DNA of 64,000 nt from Rhynchospora pubera. Taxonomy: Eukaryota > Streptophyta > Magnoliopsida > Poales > Cyperaceae. The notes below the pieces were generated by a model. That model saw nothing but the letters and a program-made list of their open reading frames with translations. It ran no database searches and had not been told where the DNA came from. Positions 1-10,998 of this stretch are shown here, in pieces (positions within the stretch are counted from its first letter, which is position 1; every line of letters starts with the position of its first letter). Location: positions 271,021,229 through 271,085,228 of the forward strand of contig CM051459.1 in the NCBI GenBank assembly GCA_028095005.1, read 5' to 3'. The position numbers were made by a program, and so were the translations under genes.

Positions 1-2121
1 TTCATGGCCTCACATCGAAGAGGATGCTCCACTGGTTTTAGTCGTTTTCTGTTCCATAGACTGACAAGATAACTTTCAAATTTTCTGACCTGGAGAGCAA
101 TTTTTTATTTTATCAGTAATTAACCCATGGTACCACAGAGCAACCAAAAAAATTAGGGTTAAGCAATCATATTGGTGAAAACTGTAATAGTAGTTGCATC
201 AACCATTCCATGAGTATCTTCAAAATGACTAGTTTTATACAGATGGTAATCCCATTCAACCTACATTTCTCTTCTCTCCATGCTGCTATTTTGAAAATTC
301 TTTGGACGTTTTATAAAAGAGAAATTATTATCTCATACAACTGAGGCCATCAGAGGCTCTTAAATTTTTGTATATCCAGAAGACCTGATTACAAGAGGTG
401 ATTGTGACATTCATGGTTGCTCTTGTCAGATTTGGAAGGTACCTTAATTGTACCAGGCATAGCTATGCAGGTTCAGTATCACAAAATTTGTTTATGGTGT
501 AGAGAAGTTAATATGGTACTATATGCAAGCATATGACACTATAAATCTACTTGACAAACAATGGAAAAGGATTTTGCATTCAGGAAAAGCCAGTTCCATG
601 CAGTATTATCAGTTCAACTGCTGGCTGTGTCCAGAGAAGAAGAATTTATATAGAATCAATATAGTTCAAAGTTCACAGCCTTTGTCTCAAACAAGTTGGG
701 GTAGGCTAGAAATGACACCATTACCCTGGCCATTTCTTTCATATATGGATAGGTTTTTATGTTGGCTCGCCAAGCCTATCACAAACATGCATGGCTTGAA
801 CCCTTGACCTTTGAAAAGTCAGCCCAATGCTCTTACCACTTGAGCAACTGGACCACATGCACAGAATCAATATAGTAATAGAAGAAAACCTGCTGGACTA
901 CAAAAGGTTCCTTTGAAAGGCACAGTGGTTCAGTAAGGATGGTAAGAAAACCATTTTTGTTCCCATAGACGACATCGGTAAAATAACGATCTCCAACCTA
1001 GAAAGAAATTTTAACACAATAAGCAAAATAAGAAAGAAATGTGCAATAAACAATAATATTTTCCTTTTTTACATGCTTACCATAACAAGCTGGGAGGTTG
1101 GACAACCAAAGACCCTCTCTATCTCTTCAGCTGATCCAGCAGGTTTCTTTGCCTCTGTAATCAGAATGTAGAATAAGAACCAAACTACAAAGAGGTTTCT
1201 AACATCATTTATTTAAAAAATGACAACAAAAAATGGAGAATAAACTTGCCATGCCTTATGACATGAATTCCCTCGATAGATTCTTCAAGTTCTCTCGCCT
1301 CTGAACCATCTGGATCATACTCCCTAAGACCTAGAGAATTTCCAAAATCAAAGTCAGAAAAAATATCAAACATTTAGCAAGAAAAAATATCAAAAAAACA
1401 CATAAGAAAACAAGTTACAAGTAGCATACATATATATACTAAATTCCAAAATGGCTAAGAATAACATCCTTAGTCCTTGCCCCAATCATTACCAAATACA
1501 ATGATAAAGCATCTCTTACATAGTCAATAAATCAAACTGTGTTAGAGTATTATTGTAATAGGTTATGGTTAGATTGCAGACGATTGAGATTGCAAACAAT
1601 TATAGATCATTATCATTGTAAATGAGAGATGAGAGCGTATGAAGTTGGTAGGAAATGCATAGATGCATAGTTGAGATAGTTAGAGTATCATTGAGAGTAG
1701 TCAATACCCCTTTGTAATTGTAATCAATACAACAATTCAATACAAAATTTATTTCCTATTAAACGGTACAAAAAAATAAAACGAAAAAAAAAGAAAAGCA
1801 TAAACAATAGAAAATTGTCTAACCAGCGGAGTTGCTGAACACAGCGACCTGTCCGGGGAACGCCTGAACACACTCTCTGAGAGAATCGGCGAGGGGGGGC
1901 CAGAGGGAGCGCGAGTAAGGAGCGGTGAGCGTGTTGTCCTTATCCAAGACGACTCCTCGAAATCCGACCTGGCGGAGTGCGGCCCAGTCGATAGAGCGCA
2001 TGTCTCGGACGGAGAGATGCGGGAGGAAGAGGTGAGGTTGTCGCAAGGCGAAGGAGACGGTGAAGAGGATGCCCGCCGGGTTGAACCGCTGCCCCAGCGC
2101 GCGGCGGAAGGAGGCCGTCAT
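1..2121 (-). CDS. PGPP1: Phosphatidylglycerophosphate phosphatase (PGPP1/YqeG-like HAD family), partial
   Basis: Exons by splice signals and phase: 1824-2121, 1250-1330, 1081-1154, 890-997 and <1-89; the 3' end lies off the window. HAD phosphatase of the YqeG type; the Arabidopsis homologue dephosphorylates phosphatidylglycerophosphate to make phosphatidylglycerol in plastids. Visible motifs: DKDNT (residues 60-64, nucleophile motif I), SNS (96-98, motif II), KKPAG (about 129-133, motif III Lys) and GDRYFTD (153-159, motif IV acids). The last visible exon encodes the conserved RKRLKPVEHP stretch. The start ATG at 2121 gives a hydrophobic, Arg-rich N-terminus that could target an organelle. 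The intron between 1250 and 1154 fits only with a GC donor (CATG|GCAAGT). The last intron (90-889) holds a SINE. The next gene, RING1-like, is on the same strand about 2.9 kb away and there is no sign of functional linkage. Family identity is strong; the membrane and substrate are inferred from homologues. Confidence 0.88.
652..876 (-). mobile_element. Au-like tRNA-derived SINE in a PGPP1 intron
   Basis: Body 666-862, read on the minus strand, flanked by a perfect 14-bp target-site duplication AGAATCAATATAGT (652-665 and 863-876). The 5' part is tRNA-like, with box A (TTGCTCAAGTGG) and box B (GGTTCAAGCC). The 3' part contains ACCCCAACTTGTTTG, which I recognise from the Au SINE family widespread in flowering plants. 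It lies wholly inside the last intron of the PGPP1-like gene, in the same orientation as the gene. Its perfect TSD suggests a fairly recent insertion. Confidence 0.8.
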
Positions 2122-2330
2122 AGCGCCCGGGTGAGTGGTGAGGTTCTCTGGAGGCGGGAAGAAGAGATTGTGGAGATTAGAGGAAGAAAGGAAGTAAAAG
2201 AGTAATAGAAAAAAATAAAATTGGGCCTAATTGATGGTTTTGTGGAGGCCGCATAATGTGCCAGTAATTTTCGTTCTATTCAAATCGGACCCAACAGAGA
2301 ACCTTTTGTTACGGAAATCCAATTTATTTT

Positions 2331-2639
2331 TATATGAATATGGAAATTGATTATTGTCATCTGTAGTTTTATCCTGTTATCGCTAAACATAAAGTGAACG
2401 CATAATATCAATAAGGTAAACATATAGACGATTAAAATAAACACTTACAAACAAATAAGCGTTGTCATTTATTATTCAGATTTTTATATGGATATTCAAT
2501 TTATTTTTATTGAACTCATTTGTTTGTATGTGTTTACTTTGATTATTATATATGTTCATCTTGTCTATTTTATGTGTTCACTTTCTGTTTAGCGATGGCA
2601 AAACTGCAGATGGCCGTAATCAATTTTCATTTTGATATA
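2331..2639. mobile_element. MITE family A, copy 1 (long imperfect inverted repeats)
   Basis: The left arm (TATATGAATATGGAAATTGA, then CATCTGTAG, ATCGCTAAACATAAAGTGAAC) is matched on the opposite strand by the right arm ending at 2639, over roughly 70 bp with scattered mismatches. The inner part carries TGAACA/AAACAAATAAG motifs. A related element is at about 50411-50730. No coding capacity, and no clean target-site duplication could be fixed by eye. It is a non-autonomous DNA transposon of undetermined superfamily. Confidence 0.6.
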
Positions 2640-2664
2640 CGTCATCTAGCATCATCCAATTTAG

Positions 2665-3090
2665 TTTTAGAAAGATGCACTCTCCTCTACTCTCTCTCTC
2701 TCTCTCTGCGCCCCTCTCTTCTCTACCCCCGGCGCCTCTTCGCTTCATCCCTTTCTTACTCATAGTGCCTATCCTCTCCCTCTCCCCCCCACCCCTTTGT
2801 TTATTTTCTCTTCTCTTCGCTTTTTTTCATCCTCTGCACTTCTTCTTTTTCCTAATTTTTCTCCCCATCATCTCTCTTCTCACATATTCTCTCCAAAATG
2901 ATAAGTGCAATCTTCAAAATTGCTATATGTACCATCCTAATAAAAAAATTGCTTAGTCCAAAAAAAAAAAAGGTGTTCCCCTTCCTCCTCTGTTTCTCTT
3001 CTTATCTTCTTTCTGCCCCTTTTTCATGTGCCATATTCACCACACCTTCCTCCCTCCTCTCTCTCTTCCTCACATCTCCTCACTTCTAAA
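2665..3090. repeat. Pyrimidine-rich (CT/TTC) low-complexity tract
   Basis: About 400 bases almost free of G on the plus strand, beginning with a (CT)n run near 2685-2708 and continuing as irregular C/T clusters with one A-run at about 2960. Open frames across it are compositional artefacts. No gene is visible between 2122 and 4999. Confidence 0.6.
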
Positions 3091-3119
3091 CCATCATTGT
3101 GATTTGATTTTCCTTAAAT

Positions 3120-4430
3120 TTACAAATAATTCAACAAGGTTAACACATTATTCAACAAATTGAATATATAATTGAACAAAATGAACAAATATATTATAAG
3201 AAAACAAGTTGAACATAAAAATAAGCAAAGCGATCATATAACTTAACAAAATGAACAAATAAATTACAAAAATCAAAATTGAATACAAAGGAAAAAAAAT
3301 TAACATATAAAAAAATTAAATTGAGCATATAAATGAACAAAAAGAGTATATAACTAAATAGAATAAACAAATATATACAAATATGTAAGTTGAAGACATA
3401 AATAAACAAGTCGACCATATAAATGAACAAAATAACCATATAAATAAACAAAGTGAATATATAACTGCGCAACTGGATCCGGGTGATCTAGTTTGAGGAG
3501 CATCGGATTCCCTTCCATGAGTAAGTGGAGGAGTTGAAGGAATTTCAGTCAGTTGCCTCGGCCAATTGTGCTTCAGAAGGCAAGGAGAGCTTCTTGATTA
3601 TCAGAACAGAGGTCATCGATTTTAGAGTAGAAGGAAAAGATGAGAAAGATGGAGGTGAGATGAGGCCATGGAACTTCAAGCGTGTTAATTTTCACTAATA
3701 TTCTCTCAAAATTTCAAAGTAGCATTCATAACAATGGATTGTAGAGAGCAAGAAAGAGAGAGAATAAGAAATTACTAGATCTGATAGGGAGGGGGGAGAG
3801 ATATGGCCGTGGGTCTTCAAAAAAAGGGGAGGGATAAAGTGAGAAAATCAATAGATCTGATGGAGGGAGAGGGTATTGATAGCATTAAAGGGGATCGCAT
3901 TGAACAATTCCCTTTTCTCACCCTTCTTTTTCGTTCCCTCGGTCTTATTCCCGTTCGCTTTCACCATGAACAGACTTTGTCTTGCATTTTCAAGATGAAT
4001 ATATGCAGCAACAAAGTGAACACGTACAACAACAAAACGAAGAGATACAAATATTGGCTAAATTAATAAACAAAATGAATAAATAGAACAAACATATTGA
4101 ATATATACGACAATAAAGTGAACATATATACAAATTTATTAAATAAAAATAAATGGCCATATTCAACCTATAAAGTGAACACATATAACAATATAGTTAA
4201 CGGCTACAATAAACAAAAGTGAACATATATAAAAGAGCTAAATAAAACATAAAATGAACAAATTAAAAAATACAAAGTGAATACGTAAATACAACAAAAA
4301 AATGAACAAATCAATAAAATAAAGTGAACAAATAAATAAAAAAACAAGTAAACAAATACATGAAACAATTTAAAACAGATAAATGTACACAAAGTGAAAA
4401 AAAAATTTCATAAATACCTCGAAAAAAATG
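3120..4430. repeat. Degenerate array of TGAACA / AAATAAACAA motifs
   Basis: Two blocks (about 3120-3475 and 3985-4420) hold more than twenty degenerate copies of AAATGAACAAA / AAAGTGAACATAT in the same orientation, locally spaced about 18-22 bases. They are separated by about 500 bases of ordinary sequence. The same words occur inside MITE family A (2331-2639 and 50411-50730), so this is probably an expanded or decayed relative. Open frames on both strands here are low-complexity. Confidence 0.5.
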
Positions 4431-4999
4431 GAGCGAATAAAGCGTTTAGGAGGGAGAGAGCAAATAGAGCGACATGAAAAGGATCCTTTGTTGCGTGACA
4501 ATTCTTCAATTGTTGACCTCAGTACGCTCAGTTGCTGGGGTTTCAACTTTCAACTGTAGCTATATGTGCGTGTGCGCGTCACATTTTTATTTATTTATTT
4601 ATTTTAGTGATCTCCCGTTGGAAGTTATAGATGTGTTGCCAAATGCCAATCAGCGTACTTCGTACAGCTGAATAAATTAACCAAAGGTGAGAGGGCCCCA
4701 CAAGCCCTTGCATTAATGTCCATAAATAGAGTACCGATACCAAAAAAAAAAAATACAAATAATCTGCAATCCATTATACAATAAATCAACAAGTTATAAT
4801 TCGGCATCACTGAGCTGTTTAAATAATAATTGTACTCGGCAAACTCGACAGATTGGTATCGACGCAACATCAACATAAATTTCTAATATTTTCATAAATT
4901 ATAAGCTAATATATTCACATTTCCATTAGTTACATGCATCCTTAGCAGCAGGTGATAGATCTTTCCTCTTGGGCCCGAGAAGATGAGGTAAAAGTTTGG
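4431..4999. other. Gene-less stretch downstream of RING1-like gene
   Basis: AT-rich sequence with a short (TTTA)n run near 4590. It must hold the 3' UTR of the RING1-like gene, but no other feature was recognised. Confidence 0.4.
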
Positions 5000-7900
5000 T
5001 CACGACTGCATTTTCACAGCGTATAGAAGGTCCTGCAAGAAAAAGGGACAACATGTTAAAGTACAGTAACTGAAATGAAAGCACCGTGGGACAAAACATG
5101 TTAAAAAGTACAGTAACTGAAATAAAAGCACCCTCGATGGTTCTTCCTTGAACAGCAACCCATTTGAAATGGTTGTTTGTCATGTGCATTTAAAAAAAGA
5201 AATGCTTGAAACTTGAAGACCATTAGTAGCACAGTAATTTTAACAACATTGTGAATATGTCCAACCACACGAAAGCTCCTCATTTTGGGATGTGCATGTC
5301 AGCAATTTCTATTTCCAGAGGAAAATTTTACTAAACGAACAAAATGGGAAGTTCCTTTTTTGGTAAACATTTTGGCATTATCAGCAAAATGAGGTTTACC
5401 AAATTTCCTTGCACGAAAGAAAAAGCTGCATGAAGCTCTGAAAGTGATTTCTCTGGCTCTAGCAGTGCCAGTAAGTCTGAAGATGATGAGTTCCTTTGAT
5501 CTTTCACAAAATCTTTCAATGGACTCCCAAGTTCAGGCTTCTTTGCATATATCTCAATTTCTTCAACTTGCCGCGACAAATTAACAGCAACAAACTATAT
5601 AGAAAATTTATAACAAAAATTGTCAGAGTTCTTCTGAAAAAAATACCATTTTATCAAGAATACAAATCTGGAAGCAAGGACATTACCTGACAGATTTGTT
5701 TAATGGACAGTGTCTGCTTACAGCAAACATACGGCTTTTCAAGGTTAGGCATGCTTTCTCCATCCAAAGGAAACAAACTCAAATAAACATCAACCTGTAA
5801 AAAGTGCAAATTCAATTCAATTTAATCCAACTCTTAAGTAGAGATTATTTGATGTGTTCATTCAGCAACACCTATTACAGGACCCTTTTAAAATCATTCA
5901 AAGTTACACAGACTGGCCCTATTCTCCCTCACCATTTCTTATTTAGTTTTAAGACAACAAAACGTGCCTGATTTTGTCATTTTCAGAAGGTTATACATTA
6001 TATTTCTTATTTTTTTCAAAAGTTGATAATTTGAAAATTTTCTCGGTACATAAGAAAATTGCGCAATGCCAGCAGTCAACAAAGCTGCAGCAGTGGAGCA
6101 GTAAAATCAGCAAATTGTGTATTGAACAATTAGTATTCTCAAACCATGCAAGATGTCCAGTAACACTAACAAAGCCCATCCTAGCTCTTAACTTTAGGTA
6201 GGCCATGGATGTAACTATTTGATTCCCCACAGTGCTTTCTTACCTCGTTATTGTTCTCATCCAAACTCCTGAGATGCTCGACCATCCTAGCCACACGGCC
6301 ACCTTTAACCAGCCTCCCAGCCAAACTGCTAGTGGCCCCATGACGATTCTGACTGCGCGTCCCATTCTTTCCCCATGAGAGCACCTCCATATTCCCAGCC
6401 TTTAAAGGAGATGGGCTCATATGTGTCTCTTTGCCTACCCCTGAAGCCTCATTATTCTCTTCCCCTCCACCAGCATCCTCACTGGTACCTGTCAATAACA
6501 AATTGTACATCAATTTCCATTTGACATTCTTATTTCATGGGTTTCCCACAAAGTATGTTAAATAGCGAAGGGGGGCAAAAGTTGCAGGGAACATAACTCC
6601 AATCTCAATCTCATATAAAATTTTTCTTTGTTCTGAACTCTGATCAGTTTTATATATTTTGTATTATTTTTGCTAACATGGTACATTTATGTCTCTATAT
6701 TTATTTGGTTTTTTTGCCAAAAATCATGAAAATACATGAACCTCTCTTATTTTGACTTAGGATAAAGTTAATAAAATTGAGATAGGCACAATAATACTTG
6801 GATGCACATGTACTAAAGACATTCAAATATTCAAATCATTACCAGCTGTTGACTTTGCTGGTGAAGACCGAGCTGAACCAGTGGGCCACCGCCTACGTCT
6901 CTTTGGTTGTCTGACATCATCAGGTGGCGACTGTTCATCAGCAGAGGATGACTCCTTGCTCCCTTCATTGCCGTTTGCTTCTTCCTCATCGTCCTCTGAG
7001 CCAGCAGTAATGTCGGCATTACTCGGTCGGCCCCTCCCTCGAACCCTTCGACGGGAGTTTCTTCCTCTCACTACTGATTTCCTCTTGCCAAGCGCCTCTG
7101 CCTGTCGTCTGAATGTCTCGGCTATGGATGCTTGAATCTTCAAAGATAATGAAATCTTTGTCATAACAATATCATGTAAAATGAGCAATATATATCTAAA
7201 AACCCTATAATAATGATGTGAGCTCTAAACTATACTCATAGCCTACTAAATTTTCCCACAAAATTATCTTAAGTCATGCCCTTGAACTAACTTCTTCCGG
7301 TTTCCATTATCCAAACCCATAGTAAATCTATACTAGTTTATTTTTAACTGAAGGAAGGAAAAAGTTGAAAAACCTTCTTGTTGCGGGTCTTCTCTTCTTC
7401 GCTGAAAGCTAGTTCCTGCTTCAGGTAGTATAAAAGCCAGCATCAGCATCAGTTATCAAAACTATTATAGAAAGGAGATATATTCCATTACAAAAAAATA
7501 AGGCTGTTATCATATATATACCTCCTCCTCATACTTATCAATATCAGGATAGAGAGCCGAGATCAAAGCATCAAAATTCGGATCATCCCTCAGAGAACGG
7601 CGGCTGGCACAGTGAGTGCGGCATGCTGGGCATTCATTATTGCTGAAATATGAAGAAAAATGAATAACTAAAAACTTTGTGAACCTAATGTCTTAGACCC
7701 CCAATAATTAGCCTTTGAAAAGTTTGGTCCCATATTTTTTTTAAAATAATTTATATTACTATTCAGTCTAATTCAAACCAATTGATAGACATTTCACTAT
7801 GGTTGTTAATGGATGCAGCCATGCAGGTGTAACACTGTATCAACTTTAAAAAAAAAAAAAAAAAAAAATCAACATCAAGCTGTCCGAACCGAAGTTTTTC

Positions 7901-9547
7901 TTTACCTATGAAATATAATCATATTTTACCTTCTAGTTTACTGATACATGAAAAAGTTTTGAAGCTGTGTGAGATTAAAGACTGGAAACAGGGCATACAG
8001 ACATGTATCTAGCTTGATCAAAACTGAAATGAAATGATACGGTGATTGTAAAAACTAAAAAGTAAATACCAAACCTGAGACGCATTGATTTGTCAATACA
8101 ATCCCTACAAAATCGGTGGAGGCACTCCATCACTGTCCTTGTCTTTCTTATTATGCCTAGAAAATACAAAAGCACTTAGCACATACTGTAGTTGTCATTA
8201 GAGTTAACTACACTAGACTCTTATAAAAGCAGCACAATGTAGTGGAGGAAGACTAGAGATACACCTAGTATGCTAACTTTCCAATAAAAGTTAATTCAGC
8301 TATTAAAAGAGAAGTTTGATGGATAACACAGCAATAGCAACCATGCAGTTCAGTTGACTCGGTGGGACAAAATTTAAAGCACAATCTACAATTTCGAAAT
8401 ATGATAAAAAAAAATAAGAAAAGAATAATTAACATGTGAGCATGAATATTTTCTTTAAATAGTATACCTAAGCAGATAGGGCACTGTACTTCTTTTCGAA
8501 TTTCAGCTAGTTTCACAACAATAAACCTGCAAATTGTAAATCAAATATTGACATGGTTCACTCATGAAGGTAACAATATCAGTACTGACATACTGTACCA
8601 TATCAGAAAAAGAATGGTATTGTAACTTTGGTGTGTGTGTGTATATAGTTTGGATTATAGGAAACATCAATTGGTCAAAAATAAACTTATGATATTACAT
8701 CATAAACCATAACTCAAACTAATTGCAAAATGATGGAATCAAATCTTTTTAGCTGATATGAAGGTTACTTTATGACATAAAGTAACCTTCTTTCCCAACT
8801 GGTCAGACCAAGGGTTACCATACTCATTGCTGTAGATGAACATAAGCAGCTATAAACAGCAACGGAACCCACTAGAACCTCAAGAAATTTATTACATCGG
8901 GTTCAATAACCCACTAGCCAAATCAACAAAATTGCCTCTTGGAAACCCATAATAAATATGCACAATAAGAACACTCTAAAGTGGCACTCCTTAAATGAAC
9001 GTATACAAAAGGATAACAGAAGAACAGCATTCATCCTTCCACATATCAACTACTAGTGTACAGGTACAAAAAGAGAGAGAAGGCGCACAAAGAGAAAAGA
9101 GAACTAGAGAGGAGTACATACTCATCATCCTCGCCAGCGCCATTGGGATCACTATTAGCTTCTGCGTCAGAATCTATAACAAAAGGCAAAGCAATAAAGA
9201 GAGACAGAAAAGGAAGTAAAAAAAAAAAAAAAACAAATAGACGGATTACACGAGAAAATTTGCACTTGAAAAAGTGAAGGAGGATACTAACCATCTCGTT
9301 CTCGTCTAACTTGAGGAGGATCTGGAGAGGTATCTCTCGGGTTGCTTTCCTCCTCTTTCTCGTCTTTCTCTTCCTCCTCCTCATCTCCACCTTCTGCTCC
9401 CTCGACTCTCTCTCCTTCGCTCTCTTTGTCCCCATTGGCTGCCTCCTCTCTTACTTCGTCGCTCCCGTCCGGAGCGAGATCCGGAGACTTGTCGGAAGGA
9501 GACTCCGGCGACGCTGGACTCGCCGCCGACCGCTTCTGCGCTGGCAT
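5000..9547 (-). CDS. RING1A: RING1-type Polycomb (PRC1) E3 ubiquitin ligase
   Basis: Eleven exons (9292-9547, 9122-9173, 8468-8526, 8075-8156, 7522-7642, 7374-7415, 6843-7137, 6244-6488, 5687-5794, 5400-5594, 5000-5032), all GT-AG and phase-consistent, encode 495 residues. This is a PRC1 core E3 that in plants monoubiquitinates histone H2A in the nucleus. Domains: an acidic, Ser/Glu-rich N-terminus (1-100); a C3HC4 RING (C118, C121, C134, H136, C139, C142, C154, C157) preceded by the family signature KLAEIRKEVQCPICL; a basic/acidic linker with GRGRPS and nuclear signal PKRRRR (about 282-287); and a C-terminal ubiquitin-like RAWUL domain (about 385-495). The start is the ATG at 9547. The last exon adds only ten codons before TGA and was chosen because it completes the RAWUL fold in frame. 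The family is certain. A versus B paralogue is not resolved; the A symbol rests on synteny. Confidence 0.92.
5051..5132. repeat. Short tandem duplication in last RING1 intron
   Basis: A roughly 35-base unit (ACATGTTAAAGTACAGTAAC and following AAAGCACC) is present twice, at about 5051-5085 and 5096-5132, with two small differences. It lies within intron 10 of the RING1-like gene, just upstream of the final exon in gene direction. Confidence 0.7.
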
Positions 9548-10460
9548 TTTTTCACGAGCTCTCTTCCTCTCTCTCGTTGGCTTTGGCGCTTTGGCTCGTA
9601 AGAGATGCGGGGGAGATGAGAGAGGGGTGGTGTCGTATGGAGATGGGTATCGAAGCGCACAGAAAGAGAGAGAGTTTTGCTGCTCAGTATTTCCGTTTAT
9701 GCGAGTCGTATCGACTATTTTTGACGGTCCGATTGGAATAATGGAATCTGGTCTTATATATGATGATGAAAAATCAAAATTAAAACATTGCTTAACAACG
9801 GGTTACTACACTACCCGGACGGCCGGACCAGGTTATAGTGCTGCCGTAAAAAGTTTATCGTTAATTTAAAAAAATTAAAAATTCATGCGCTGAATTTAAA
9901 TTTTTTATCTTATTCAATCTTAGGAGCGATGTATTTTCATTTCATATATTTTATAAAATTCAAAGTCGATTTGATACTCGATTAAGTAATCAAATTATGA
10001 ACGTATCAGAATTAATCGGTGATAGTTAATCAGATTCATTCATTTATTGAGCACTTGATCTAGTATTAAATCAACTTTAAAATTTATAAAACTTATATGA
10101 AAACGCATCACTCATTAAATTAAATGAGATCAACAATTTAGATTAATTTAGATTCAGCATTTGAATTTTTAAATTATTAATAAAATTTCCACGGACAACA
10201 CTATATTGTCGTTTTTACGACAGCATAGGATTTCGTTGGTACACTGCCCTACTAGCTCCCCGTTAAATTTGTTTTTACTTCTCAACAACAATGACTGAAT
10301 ACACCTAGCTTGAGATTGCTATTTTGCCTATGGGCCCAATTTCAAAAAAATAATAATAAATATTGCTATTGTAAATCCTTGTACTGTGATTCTCATTCTT
10401 GGGGGCTTGGGGCTGGCTTGATCGTTGGATACCACCAGGTTTTAATAATGATTTCTCTAT
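9548..10460. other. Upstream region of RING1-like gene
   Basis: Holds the presumed 5' UTR and promoter of the RING1-like gene (GA/CT-rich to about 9680), then AT-rich DNA. No TATA box could be assigned with confidence and no gene is seen. Confidence 0.35.
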
Positions 10461-10612
10461 GGCTCCGTTTGGATAGGTGTGGGAAGAAGGGAAGAAGTGA
10501 GAAGAAGTATTGGGAAGTGTGTAACTTTGTGAAGAGTTTGGATTGTTTATAATTTTTTTTTCTTTTTTTTCTTTCTTTTTCTTCTTCTTTCTTCCAACGA
10601 TCCAAACGCACC
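10461..10612. mobile_element. MITE family B, copy 1
   Basis: About 152 bp with terminal inverted repeats GGCTCCGTTTGGAT / ATCCAAACGCACC. The inner sequence GTGTGTAACTTTGTGAAGAG is shared with copies at 19031-19212 (inverted) and 49466-49620. The flanking bases CTAT on both sides are a possible target duplication. Non-coding. Confidence 0.7.
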
Positions 10613-10998
10613 CTATGAATGTAACTACAGAGTTTAATCTCGCTTCGTGAAAAAAGTATTGTTCTGAAATCGATTTTGAACATCTTTTGCGACAATAACT
10701 GTAGCCGATCATGTAGTGATAGTTTAATTTGACTCGCTGTATAGCACACACAAGAATCGTCGCCATAAAAAAAATAAAAAAATAAATCCAACAGGAGCAC
10801 TATTGGACAATTTATTTGCAACAATTCTTTGTAATCTTCCGCGAGATAACTAAATTTGACCCGCTATTAAACAGCCACACGGACACTGCCCCAGAAAAAA
10901 AAATAAAAACAGACATTAATTACTCAGTTTTTTTTTTATAGCAACTAACGTTCAACTCAAAGTAATTAAGTAACTAACATTCAACTTTTTATGTTTAT
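10613..10998. other. Gene-less AT-rich stretch
   Basis: Runs of A/T and short imperfect repeats (TAACTAACATTCAAC twice near 10935-10985). No gene or recognisable element. Confidence 0.4.

Noticed and set aside
770..862. tRNA-like sequence with A and B boxes
   Set aside because: It lacks a foldable acceptor stem and is part of the Au-like SINE bounded by target duplications, so it is not a tRNA gene.
1538..1762. LTR-like sequence (TGTTAGAGTATTATTG ... AATCAATACAACAATTCAAT) in PGPP1 intron 1
   Set aside because: It resembles the R-U5 part of copia LTRs, but the right end and target duplication could not be fixed; left unannotated.
2520..4400. Many short Phe/Leu/Ser-rich frames
   Set aside because: Artefacts of pyrimidine tracts and AT-rich repeats.
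9046..9869. Long frames on both strands around RING1 exon 1
   Set aside because: Low-complexity Ser/Glu coding shadows and intron read-through.
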